A DNA stretch of 64,000 nt. It comes from Achromobacter mucicolens. Its GTDB lineage: Bacteria; Pseudomonadota; Gammaproteobacteria; Burkholderiales; Burkholderiaceae_B. The notes under the pieces are model-generated. The model ran no database searches. It saw only the letters and a list, made by a program, of their open reading frames with translations, and was not told where the DNA came from. A program made the position numbers and the translations under genes. The stretch is taken from positions 186,001 through 250,000 of the forward strand of contig NZ_CADIJP010000001.1 of NCBI RefSeq assembly GCF_902859725.1, given 5' to 3'. How positions within the stretch are numbered: position 1 is the first letter of the stretch; each line of letters starts with the position of its first letter. Shown here one piece after another: positions 23,206 through 31,323 of the stretch.

Positions 23206-24432
23206 ATGTTGTCAATGCCACGCCTGCTGTCCGCCACCGCCATCGCCGGCGCCCTGTCCGTCACGCTGCTGCCCGCCACGGCCGCGCACGCGCAAATTTC
23301 GGACGACGTGATCCGCATCGGATTCATCACCGACATGTCCGGCGTCTACTCGGGCCCGGACGGCCCGGGCGGCGCGGAAGCCATCAAGATGGCGATCGAG
23401 GAAATGGGCGGCCAGATCGACGGCAAGAAGATCGAATTGTTGACGGCAGACCACCAGAACAAGGCCGACGTGGCCTCGGCCAAGGCGCGCGAATGGTTCG
23501 ACCAGCGCGGTCTGTACATGCTGATCGGCGGCACCAATTCCAGCACGGCGCTGGCCATGTCCAAGGTGGCGGCCGACAAGAAGAAACCCATCATCGTGGT
23601 GGGCGCCGGCGCGCCCGCGCTGACGAACGAGCAGTGCACGCCCTACACGCTGAACTACGCGTACGACACCGTCGCGCAGGCGCGCGGCACCGGCGCGGCG
23701 GTGGTCAAGACGGGTGGCAAGAGCTGGTACTTCCTGACGGCCGACTACGCCTTTGGACACGCGCTGCAGGCCGATACCACCAAGGTCGTCGAGGCGGGCG
23801 GCGGCAAGGTCGTGGGCAGTGTGAAGCATCCGCTGGCCGCCAGCGATTTCTCGTCGTTCCTTTTGCAGGCGCAAAGCAGCAAGGCGGAGATCCTGGCGCT
23901 GGCCAATGCCGGCGCGGACGCGACCAATTCGATCAAGGCCGCGAACGAGTTCGGCATCACCAAGACGATGAAGCTGGCGGGCATGATCATGTTCATCAAC
24001 GACATCCACGCCATGGGCCTGCCGGCCGCGCAGGGCATGTACCTGACCGACAGCTGGTACTGGAACGCGTCGGACGAAACGCGCGCCTGGGCTCGCAAGT
24101 TCTTCGAGCGCCGCCAGGCCATGCCGTCCTCCCTGCAGGCGGCGGACTATTCGGCGGCGTTGCAGTACCTGCGCGCGGTCAAGGCAACCGGCACGGACGA
24201 CGCGGACAAGGTGCTGGCTTACCTGCGCGAAAACAAGCTGAACGACATCTACATCAAGGACGGCGTCGTGCGTCCCGATGGCCGCGTCGTGCACGACATG
24301 TACCTGCTGCAGGTCAAGCGCCCAGACCAGTCGAAAGAGCCTTGGGATTACTTCACGGTGGTGCAGGCCATCGACGGCAACGAGGCCTTCACGAAGCAGT
24401 CAGAAAGCCGCTGCGCGCTGTGGAAATCCTAG
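23206..24432 (+). CDS. ABC-type (branched-chain amino acid-like) substrate-binding protein
   Basis: A 408-residue periplasmic binding protein of the LivJ-like type I fold. A signal peptide ends near ATAAHA-QISDD, followed by IRIGFITDMSGVYSGPDGPGGAEA, ELLTADHQNKADVA and a late DYSAALQYLRAVKATGTDD. ATG at 23206 follows AGAGGAGA. No ABC permease or ATPase gene is nearby, so it is an orphan receptor or shares a transporter. It is followed after 9 bases by a BKACE enzyme and then an SDR. The ligand is probably the substrate or precursor for those enzymes, for example an amino- or quaternary-ammonium keto acid. That is inference. Confidence 0.92.
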   Translation: MLSMPRLLSATAIAGALSVTLLPATAAHAQISDDVIRIGFITDMSGVYSGPDGPGGAEAIKMAIEEMGGQIDGKKIELLTADHQNKADVASAKAREWFDQRGLYMLIGGTNSSTALAMSKVAADKKKPIIVVGAGAPALTNEQCTPYTLNYAYDTVAQARGTGAAVVKTGGKSWYFLTADYAFGHALQADTTKVVEAGGGKVVGSVKHPLAASDFSSFLLQAQSSKAEILALANAGADATNSIKAANEFGITKTMKLAGMIMFINDIHAMGLPAAQGMYLTDSWYWNASDETRAWARKFFERRQAMPSSLQAADYSAALQYLRAVKATGTDDADKVLAYLRENKLNDIYIKDGVVRPDGRVVHDMYLLQVKRPDQSKEPWDYFTVVQAIDGNEAFTKQSESRCALWKS

Positions 24433-24441
24433 GAGAACAGC

Positions 24442-25356
24442 ATGGCCAAACGCAAAGTGATCGTGACCATCGCCCCGACGGGGGGCATGGCTTTGAAGGG
24501 CCAGAATCCGCACCTGCCGACGCAGCCCGCGGAGATCGCGGAAGATGTCTACCGCTGCTACAACGCCGGCGCAAGCGTCGTGGCGCTGCATGCGCGGCGC
24601 GCGGATGACCTGGCGACGTGCGATGCCGGCGTGTACCGGAAAATGAACCAGCTCATCCGGGAGCGGTGCGACATCGTCCTGAACAACTCCACCGGCGGCG
24701 GCGTGCACGGCGACATGGTGGCCGAGACGTCGCCCGGCACGTGGGAGATCCTGTGGGAGGAGCGGTTGAAGGGCATGGATGCGGGCGCCGAGATGTGCAC
24801 GCTGGACGCCACCACGCTGAACCTGGCGTTCGGCGACCGCGAATACCTGATGAACACGCCGCTCAGCAAGGGGCGCGAGCTGGCGGCCGGCATGAAGGCG
24901 CGCGGCATCAAGCCCGAGTGGGAGGTGTTCAGTCCCACGCATATCCTGCAGGACGTGACCACGCTCATCAACGAGGACCTGGACGAAGGCCCGCACTTCA
25001 TCAATCTGGTCATGAACGTGCATCGCAACTTCCAGAACGCCATGCCGTTTTCGCCGCGGCACCTGCAGATGATGGTGGACCTGCTGCCCAGGAACAGCGT
25101 CTTCTGCGTAAGCGGTATCGGGCCGTCGCAGCTGGAGGCCAACATCAGCGCGCTACTGCTGGGCGGCCACGCGCGGGTCGGGCTGGAAGACAACCTGTAC
25201 TACCGGCACGGCGAGCTGGCCACCAATGTGCAGCTGACCGAGCGCATTGTGCGCATCATCCGCGAAATGGACATGGAGCCGGCCACGCCCGCCGAGGCGC
25301 GCGAAATCATGGGCCTGCCGCTCAAAAGCGGCATCCGCCCGGAGTTCGCGCTTTGA
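24442..25356 (+). CDS. Beta-keto acid cleavage enzyme (BKACE/DUF849 family)
   Basis: A 304-residue BKACE-family TIM barrel. These zinc enzymes condense a beta-keto acid with acetyl-CoA to give acetoacetate and a new CoA ester, as in lysine fermentation and carnitine breakdown. Family blocks are IVTIAPTGGM, LNNSTGGG and the C-terminal zinc glutamate block ARVGLEDNLYY. The usual zinc HxH near residue 46-48 reads ALHARRAD here, so the first histidine is alanine. This suggests a divergent subfamily. RBS AGGAGA. It is co-directional with the binding protein (9-base gap) and the SDR. The substrate is unknown. Confidence 0.9.
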   Translation: MAKRKVIVTIAPTGGMALKGQNPHLPTQPAEIAEDVYRCYNAGASVVALHARRADDLATCDAGVYRKMNQLIRERCDIVLNNSTGGGVHGDMVAETSPGTWEILWEERLKGMDAGAEMCTLDATTLNLAFGDREYLMNTPLSKGRELAAGMKARGIKPEWEVFSPTHILQDVTTLINEDLDEGPHFINLVMNVHRNFQNAMPFSPRHLQMMVDLLPRNSVFCVSGIGPSQLEANISALLLGGHARVGLEDNLYYRHGELATNVQLTERIVRIIREMDMEPATPAEAREIMGLPLKSGIRPEFAL

Positions 25357-25417
25357 CGCAACCGTCAGGCGGTGCGGCGCAGGGCCGCGCCGCCGCCATT
25401 CATCATCGGGAAAGGAC

Positions 25418-26194
25418 ATGACCGAATCATTGAAAGGCGCCCGCGTACTGGTCACGGCGGGCGCGCAGGGCATCGGGTTGGCGATCGCGCGCAGGTTCCT
25501 CGGTCTGGGCGCCGACGTGCATATCTGCGACGTGGACGAACAGTCGCTCCAGGCAGCGCGGGAAAGCCTGCCCGCCCTGAGCGCCAGCCGGACGGACGTG
25601 TCTGACGAATCGCAGGTGCTGGCGATGTTCGAGGCGCTGCGCGGGCGGTGGGGCGCATTGGATGTGCTGGTCAACAATGCAGGCGTGTCCGGGCCGACCA
25701 GCCGTCTGGAGGACACCACGTTGGACGCGTGGCGCAACACACTGGACGTCAACCTGACGGGCACGTTCCTGTGCGCGCGCAGCGCGGTGCCGCTGCTGCG
25801 TGCCGCGGGCGGCGGCGCCATCGTCAACATCTCGTCGGTGGCGGGGCGGCTGGGGTTTTCGCTGCGCTCGCCGTATAGCGCCAGCAAATTTGGGCTGGCC
25901 GGGCTGACCCAGACCTGGGCGATGGAACTGGGACCGTCGAACATCCGCGTCAATTCCGTGCTGCCGGGCGTCGTGTCGGGCGACCGGGTCGAGCGCATCA
26001 TCGCCGCTCGCGCCGAGGCCGGCGGGGTCAGTAGCGAGGTGATGCGCGAACAGCTTGTGGAAAAGGTGTCGCTGCGCCGCATGACCCGTCCGGAAGACGT
26101 GGCGAATCAGGTGGTGTTCCTGTGTTCGGATCAAGGGGCGATGATCAGCGGGCAGAGCATTTCCGTGTGCGGGAACGTGGAGTATCTGGGGTGA
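25418..26194 (+). CDS. Short-chain dehydrogenase/reductase
   Basis: A 258-residue classical SDR. Its cofactor loop is VLVTAGAQGIG, slightly unusual because alanine replaces the usual glycine after threonine. It has NNAG, the catalytic serine in VNISSVAG and YSASKFG. The C-terminus VVFLCSDQGAMISGQSISVCG is standard. ATG at 25418 follows AAAGGA. Being downstream of the BKACE enzyme by 61 bases, it is suited to make the keto group that BKACE cleaves, as carnitine dehydrogenase does in carnitine catabolism, although it is from a different family. The substrate is inferred only. Confidence 0.92.
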   Translation: MTESLKGARVLVTAGAQGIGLAIARRFLGLGADVHICDVDEQSLQAARESLPALSASRTDVSDESQVLAMFEALRGRWGALDVLVNNAGVSGPTSRLEDTTLDAWRNTLDVNLTGTFLCARSAVPLLRAAGGGAIVNISSVAGRLGFSLRSPYSASKFGLAGLTQTWAMELGPSNIRVNSVLPGVVSGDRVERIIAARAEAGGVSSEVMREQLVEKVSLRRMTRPEDVANQVVFLCSDQGAMISGQSISVCGNVEYLG

Positions 26195-26309
26195 CGCCGT
26201 GGCGGGGCGCGCTCTTTGCCGCCGGCGCCCGCCGTCAGCCGCGCCTGCCCCCCTTCGGACCCGTTGCCAAATCCCGCCGCCCCGGTCCATAATCTGCGCT
26301 TTGTTAACT

Positions 26310-26328
26310 GATAACCGTTCGCATTATT
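26310..26328 (+). promoter_or_regulatory. Fur-box-like site upstream of the ECF sigma gene
   Basis: By my own count, the 19-base stretch GATAACCGTTCGCATTATT matches the classical Fur box at 12 of 19 positions, with both outer half-sites (GATAA and CATTAT) preserved. It sits 31 bases before the sigma-factor start. Iron-responsive repression of the surface-signalling genes is expected. Confidence 0.6.
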
Positions 26329-26358
26329 GTCAATGCGAAGGGTGTCGCGGGCGGGATC

Positions 26359-26910
26359 GTGAGCGGATCGGAAGGGGCATCCCAGGACTTCGAAAGCCTG
26401 TACGGCAATCACCACGGCTGGCTGCTGGCCTGGGTGAACTGGCGCCTGGGCAATGCGGCCGATGCCGCCGACCTGGCGCACGACGCGTTCGTGCGCCTTT
26501 TGACGCGCCCGTGCAAGTTCGACAACGCCCGGCATGCCAGGACCTATCTGCGCCGGATGGCCAACGGCATGTGCATCGACCTGTGGCGCCGCCGAGACCT
26601 GGAGCAGGCCTGGCTGGACGCCCTGGCGGCGCAGCCGGAACCCATGGTGTCGTCGGCCGAAGACCAGGCCATGGTGCTGCAGGCGCTGGGCGAGATCGAC
26701 GCCATGTTGCGCGGACTGCCGCCCAAGACCGCGCACGCCTTCGTGATGGCGGTGGCGTGCGAAATGACCGACCAGGAAGTGGCCGACGTGCTGGGCGTGT
26801 CATCGCGGATGGTCCGCAAGTATGTCGCGCAGGCCATGCTGATCTGCATGAAACTGGAAGCGCGGCTGGCGGCGGGAATGGCGGGCACGCCGCAGGTGGC
26901 GGCCCCATGA
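26359..26910 (+). CDS. ECF sigma factor, FecI-like
   Basis: A 183-residue extracytoplasmic-function sigma factor. Region 2 reads LYGNHHGWLLAWVNWRLGNAADAADLAHDAFVRLL. Region 4 holds the helix-turn-helix EMTDQEVADVLGVSSRMVRKYVAQAM. The start is GTG at 26359. The stop overlaps the FecR gene (ATGA), so both are made together. It should direct RNA polymerase to the TonB-receptor promoter when the receptor is loaded with its siderophore. A Fur-box-like site lies just upstream. This is an iron-starvation sigma factor by context. Confidence 0.95.
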   Translation: MSGSEGASQDFESLYGNHHGWLLAWVNWRLGNAADAADLAHDAFVRLLTRPCKFDNARHARTYLRRMANGMCIDLWRRRDLEQAWLDALAAQPEPMVSSAEDQAMVLQALGEIDAMLRGLPPKTAHAFVMAVACEMTDQEVADVLGVSSRMVRKYVAQAMLICMKLEARLAAGMAGTPQVAAP

Positions 26911-27899
26911 CCGCCGCGCAAGCGCGCGAGCCCTCCCATCGCGCGATGGAGCAGGCCGCCGAATGGTATGCGCTGCTGCGGTCGGGCGATGCGTCGGCCG
27001 CCGAACGCCAGCAATGGCAGCAATGGATCGACCGCGCGGCAGAACACCGTGAAGCCTGGGGTTACGTCGAACGCATCGGCCGCCGCTTTGCGCCCCTGCA
27101 ATCCAGTCCGGACCGGGATGCCGCCGTGACGGCGTTCGGGCAAGCCGCGTCGGCCCGGCCCCGCGCGCGCCGGCAACTGCTGTTGGGAATGGCGGGCGCG
27201 CTGGGCATGGCGGGGCTGGGATGGACGGCGTGGCGGCAGACGCCGCTGCCGCTCGTCGCCTCGACCTGGGGCGCGGATCATCGGGCGGGACTGGGCGAAA
27301 CCCGGCAGATCGCCCTTGAGGACGGCACCCAGGTCTGGTTGAAGGCGCTCAGCGCGTTCGATGTCGACTATGGCGCCACGCTGCGCCGGTTGCAGCTGGT
27401 CGCCGGCGAACTGTTGATCGATACCGCCAAGGATCCTTTGCGTCCCTTTGTGGTCGACACCGCCCAGGGGCGGCTGCAGGCGCTGGGCACGCGTTTCACG
27501 GTGCGTGGCGAAGACGATGGCGTGGTGGTCGCCGTGCATGAAGGGGCCGTCCGAATCGACACGGCGGCCAGCCGCGCCAGCGGCATCGTGGCGGCGGGGC
27601 AGCAGGCGAGATTCACCGCAAACGCGCTGGACGGCTTCGTGCCCGCGGATCCGGCGCGCGAGGCCTGGACGCGCGGCGTGCTGGTGGCCGACGACACGCC
27701 GCTGGCCGACGTGGTGGCCGAATTGCGCCGGTATCACTTCGGCCACCTGGCCGTGGCGCCTGAAGTTGCCGGCCTGCACGTCTTTGGCAGCTATCCCATC
27801 CGCGAAACGGACCGCGCGCTGAACATGCTGGCCTCGGTGCTGCCGGTCCAGGTGCGCCGCACGATGCCCTGGTGGATCAGCCTCGAAGCGCGGGCCTGA
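26907..27899 (+). CDS. FecR-family anti-sigma/sigma regulator
   Basis: A 330-residue FecR-like inner-membrane protein. The cytoplasmic N-terminus has the DUF4880-type motif EQAAEWYALLRSGDASAAERQQWQQW. A single membrane segment lies near residues 90-108 (LLLGMAGALGMAGLGW). The periplasmic FecR domain contains LGETRQIALEDGTQVWLKALSAF and TRFTVRGEDDGVVVAVHEGAV. It binds the sigma factor on the inside and the receptor's STN domain in the periplasm. The start overlaps the sigma stop by four bases. The order sigma, FecR, receptor is the normal one for cell-surface signalling. Confidence 0.94.
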   Translation: MTAAQAREPSHRAMEQAAEWYALLRSGDASAAERQQWQQWIDRAAEHREAWGYVERIGRRFAPLQSSPDRDAAVTAFGQAASARPRARRQLLLGMAGALGMAGLGWTAWRQTPLPLVASTWGADHRAGLGETRQIALEDGTQVWLKALSAFDVDYGATLRRLQLVAGELLIDTAKDPLRPFVVDTAQGRLQALGTRFTVRGEDDGVVVAVHEGAVRIDTAASRASGIVAAGQQARFTANALDGFVPADPAREAWTRGVLVADDTPLADVVAELRRYHFGHLAVAPEVAGLHVFGSYPIRETDRALNMLASVLPVQVRRTMPWWISLEARA

Positions 27900-28038
27900 A
27901 AAAAATCCGCGAAACGGTTCCGGGTTTTGCCTGCCCGTTCGAATAAGGAGAGTAAGAGACGCTCGCGCCCTGCCATCGGCGGGGCCGGCGCGCCGCTCTG
28001 ACTTCCCGAACCCTACGCACGAGAGCACTGGTCCCGTC

Positions 28039-30507
28039 ATGTCCCACCGTCATTCCTGCCCCGCCGCGGCCTTCCCCGTGACCCGCGCGCGCGCCCTGGC
28101 CCGCCGCCGCGGGCGAATCCCGTCCTGGGGCTTGCCGCTGGCCCTGGCGATGGCCATGTCCGCCGTCTGGGGGCCGCCCGCCCACGCGCAGGCGGCGCCC
28201 GCCGCGGCTGGCGTGGCCGATCTCATCACCTTCGACATTGCGCCCGCGCCGCTGAACCAGGTGCTGACGCGGCTGGCGAATGAATCCGGCATTCTGTTGG
28301 CCGCCCAGCCGTCGCTGGTGGCCGACCGCCAGAGCAACGGCGTGCGGGGCCGCTATACCAGCCACGAGGCCCTGGACCGGGCGCTGGCCGGGACGGGACT
28401 GCGCGCCACGCGCGAGGCGCCGAACCAGTACCGGCTGAGCCTCTTGCCCACCGCGCAGGCCACGACGCTGGAACCGGTGACCGTGACGGCGTCAAGCCTG
28501 TCCAGCGGCCTGCCGCCCGTTTACGCCGGCGGCCAGGTGGCGCGGGGCGGGCGCCTGGGCCTCTTGGGCGACCGCGATGACATGAGCACGCCGTTCAGCG
28601 CGACGCAGTACACCGCCAAGCTGATCGAGGACCAGCAGGCGCAGAACATCGGCGACGTGCTGGTCAACGACCCGACCGTGCGCAATACGTATTCGCGCGG
28701 CGCGGGACGCGACGAGTTCAACATCCGCGGGTTCACGCTGTTCAACTACGACGTGTCGTTCAACGGCTTGTACGGCGTGTCGCCGCGCAATTCGAGTTCG
28801 CTGATCGGCGTGGAGCGGGTGGAAGTGCTGCGCGGCCCCAACGCGCTGCTGAACGGCATGGCGCCGTATGGATCGGTGGGCGGGTCCATCAACCTAGTCC
28901 CGAAGCGCGCGGGCGCCGATCCGCTGAACCGCTTTACCGTGTCCTACATCAGCGACAGCCAGTTCGGCGCGCACGCCGATCTGTCGCGCCGCTATGGCGA
29001 GAGTCAGGAATGGGGCGTGCGCCTGAACGTGGCGGGCAGCGGCGGCGACCTGCCGATGGACGGGGCCAAGGAAGACCTGGGCGCGGTGGCGCTGGGCCTG
29101 GACTACCAGGGTGAGCGCCTGCGCCTGGAAGGCGACATCAACTACCAGAACCGCACCACCGATGCGCGCAGCGGCCTCCTGTTCCCGCCGCCTTCGGGCG
29201 TCGATATCGGCCGGGCGCCGGACGCGCGCCGCAATTTCTTTCCGTCGTGGACCTACTGGAAGACCAAGGAATGGTCGGGCGCGCTGCGCGCCGAATACGA
29301 CGTATCGCCCGATTGGACCGTCTACGGCGCGGTGGGCGCGCGCAAGCATGATTTTGAAAGCATGCAGACCAGCTGGCTCATGCTGAACGAAGCGGGCGAC
29401 ATCGGCGCGGTGCCGGCCCGCCTGAACGAATCGCTGATCAGCAAGACAGGCGAGGTGGGTGTGCGCGGCCGCGTGCAGACCGGCCCGCTCAAGCACGAGC
29501 CGGCGCTGAGCGCCAGCGTGCTGGACATCGACTATTCGGCGGCGCGGATCCGGTCCAGCACGGTGTTCTCCAATATCTACAACCCGGTGGACCTTGCCAA
29601 GCCGAACATCGCGCGTCCGTCGGATCTGCCCCGTGTCAGCGACTCGCGGCTGTACAGCATTGCGCTGGCCGATACGATTTCCCTGGCCGACGACCGCGTG
29701 CAGTTCATTGCGGGCGTGCGGCACCAGCGCGTGGAATCCACCAACTTCGACGCGATGAGCGGCCGCCAGACGTCGAACTACAACGAGTCCGCCGTCACGC
29801 CGGCGTTTGCGCTGACCGTCAAACCCACCGAGCGTCTGTCGCTGTACGGCAACTACATCGAAGGGCTGAGCCAGGGCGGAACCGCGCCCCAAGGGGCCGT
29901 CAACGCCGGTGAAGTGTTTGCGCCGGAAATCTCCAAGCAGTTCGAAGTGGGCGCCAAGTACGACTTCGGCCAGTTCGAAACCACCCTCAGCGCGTTCCAG
30001 ATCGAACGCCCCAGCAGCTACCTGGATCCGGCCTCCCTGCGCTACGTGTCCGACGGCGAGCAGCGCAACCGCGGCCTGGAATTCCTGGTGCAAGGCGAGC
30101 CGACCCACGGTGTACGGCTGCTGGGCGGCGTGGCCTACACGGATGCGCGGCTGACGCGCACGCAAGGCGGCGTGAACGACGGCAACCGCGCGCCCGCCGT
30201 GCCGCGCCTGCAGTTCAACGCGTCGGCCGAATGGGACACGCCGTTCGTGCCGGGCCTGACGCTGACGGCGCGCATGCTGCGCACCAGCTCGCAGATCGTC
30301 GACGTCGCCAACACGCAGGAGATCCCGGGCTGGACGCGGTTCGACGTGGGCGCGCGCTATGCCTTCAACGCCAACGGCAAGCCCGTGGTCATCCGCGCGA
30401 TGGTCGAGAACGTGCTGAACAAGAACTACTGGCAGTCGGCGGCGCGCGAAGGCCTGACGGTCGGAGCGCCGCTGACGGTGCTGTTGTCCGTCAGCACGGA
30501 ATTCTGA
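28039..30507 (+). CDS. TonB-dependent siderophore receptor with STN signalling domain
   Basis: An 822-residue outer-membrane receptor. A long signal peptide ends near PAHAQA. The STN secretin/TonB N-domain follows (ITFDIAPAPLNQVLTRLANESGILLAAQ, residues about 60-130), then the plug (LIEDQQAQNIGDVLVNDPTVR and VEVLRGPNALLNGM) and a 22-strand-type barrel ending in STEF. The STN domain is the mark of transducers that activate an ECF sigma through FecR, and both lie directly upstream. It imports a ferric siderophore, probably a hydroxamate or mixed type as for FpvA/FoxA relatives. The exact ligand is unknown. Confidence 0.95.
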   Translation: MSHRHSCPAAAFPVTRARALARRRGRIPSWGLPLALAMAMSAVWGPPAHAQAAPAAAGVADLITFDIAPAPLNQVLTRLANESGILLAAQPSLVADRQSNGVRGRYTSHEALDRALAGTGLRATREAPNQYRLSLLPTAQATTLEPVTVTASSLSSGLPPVYAGGQVARGGRLGLLGDRDDMSTPFSATQYTAKLIEDQQAQNIGDVLVNDPTVRNTYSRGAGRDEFNIRGFTLFNYDVSFNGLYGVSPRNSSSLIGVERVEVLRGPNALLNGMAPYGSVGGSINLVPKRAGADPLNRFTVSYISDSQFGAHADLSRRYGESQEWGVRLNVAGSGGDLPMDGAKEDLGAVALGLDYQGERLRLEGDINYQNRTTDARSGLLFPPPSGVDIGRAPDARRNFFPSWTYWKTKEWSGALRAEYDVSPDWTVYGAVGARKHDFESMQTSWLMLNEAGDIGAVPARLNESLISKTGEVGVRGRVQTGPLKHEPALSASVLDIDYSAARIRSSTVFSNIYNPVDLAKPNIARPSDLPRVSDSRLYSIALADTISLADDRVQFIAGVRHQRVESTNFDAMSGRQTSNYNESAVTPAFALTVKPTERLSLYGNYIEGLSQGGTAPQGAVNAGEVFAPEISKQFEVGAKYDFGQFETTLSAFQIERPSSYLDPASLRYVSDGEQRNRGLEFLVQGEPTHGVRLLGGVAYTDARLTRTQGGVNDGNRAPAVPRLQFNASAEWDTPFVPGLTLTARMLRTSSQIVDVANTQEIPGWTRFDVGARYAFNANGKPVVIRAMVENVLNKNYWQSAAREGLTVGAPLTVLLSVSTEF

Positions 30508-30522
30508 AGCTGGCCTTCGGTT

Positions 30523-30544
30523 GCCGGGCCACGATCCGCCCGGC
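30523..30544. terminator. Possible bidirectional hairpin between convergent genes
   Basis: GCCGGGC / GCCCGGC form a 7-bp stem with an 8-base loop in the 39-base gap between the receptor and the convergent response regulator. There is no T-run, so termination is uncertain. Confidence 0.35.
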
Positions 30545-30546
30545 CG

Positions 30547-31245
30547 TCAGCCTTTGACCTGCGCTGACTGATAAAAGCAGTAGCCGCTGCTGCGCAGCGT
30601 CTTGACCGGCAGCGTCTGCCCGCTCAGGGCTTCGACGCGGCGGCGCAACCGGCGCATTTGCGTGTCCAGCCGGCGTTGGTCGTATTCCAGATAGTCGGCG
30701 CCCAGCGCCTCGACGATCTGGCGGCGGCTGATGTTTTCGCCGGGCTGGCTCATGAGGACATGCAGCACGGTCAGGTCCTGCTGCGACAGCGGCATGGCTT
30801 CGGCGCCGGGAATGTGCAGGCGGCGCGGGCCGATTTCAAGCAGCCAGCTGGGAAGCGGCTGATCCTGGCCCGGCTGGGGCAGTCCCAGGCGGCGCACCAG
30901 CGCGGCGAGTGTGGCGGCCAGTTCGTCCAGGTCACAGCCCTTGCCCAGGTAGTGATCGGCGCCCATGCCAAGGCCCGAAATCCGGTCGCGACCGGTCTGG
31001 CGCGCGCTGAACACCACGATGCCGACCTGCTGGCCTTGCTGGCGCAGCCGCTGGATCAGGTCCAGGCCGCAACCGTCCGGCAGGCCGATGTCGATGACGG
31101 CAAGATGGTGGCGGTTGGGGTCGAAGCGCTGGTCGAATTCCTGCAGGCTGGACACGCACGAAGGCGCGTATCCCAACTCTTCGAGGAACTCGCCGAGCTC
31201 CTGGCGCAGCACGGGTTCGTCTTCGAGCAGGATCACTTCGGGCAT
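30547..31245 (-). CDS. OmpR-family response regulator
   Basis: A 232-residue two-domain regulator. The receiver has acidic pocket LLEDEP, the phospho-acceptor aspartate in LAVIDIGLPDG and a conserved lysine in GADHYLGKGCD, where KG replaces the usual KP. The C-terminal winged helix (LSQQDLTVLHVLMSQPGENISRRQIVEALG, then LDTQMRRLRRRVEAL) is OmpR/PhoB-like, although the DNA-recognition part is somewhat divergent. It is divergent from the histidine kinase gene, its obvious partner. Binding to direct repeats, as usual for the family, fits the 10-bp tandem repeat ahead of the autotransporter. Confidence 0.92.
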   Translation of the reverse strand: MPEVILLEDEPVLRQELGEFLEELGYAPSCVSSLQEFDQRFDPNRHHLAVIDIGLPDGCGLDLIQRLRQQGQQVGIVVFSARQTGRDRISGLGMGADHYLGKGCDLDELAATLAALVRRLGLPQPGQDQPLPSWLLEIGPRRLHIPGAEAMPLSQQDLTVLHVLMSQPGENISRRQIVEALGADYLEYDQRRLDTQMRRLRRRVEALSGQTLPVKTLRSSGYCFYQSAQVKG

Positions 31246-31323
31246 GGCGCGCCCGCGGAATGCCGCGTGAAGGGCTGGTGTAATCTGCCGGGTTGCACGG
31301 GAATGCTGCGTAAATTGCGATTG

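Noticed and set aside
27901-28038. A specific ECF-sigma promoter before the TonB receptor
   Set aside because: GAAAC and CGTTCGA elements are present but their spacing does not fit known FecI-type promoters, so I do not list a promoter.
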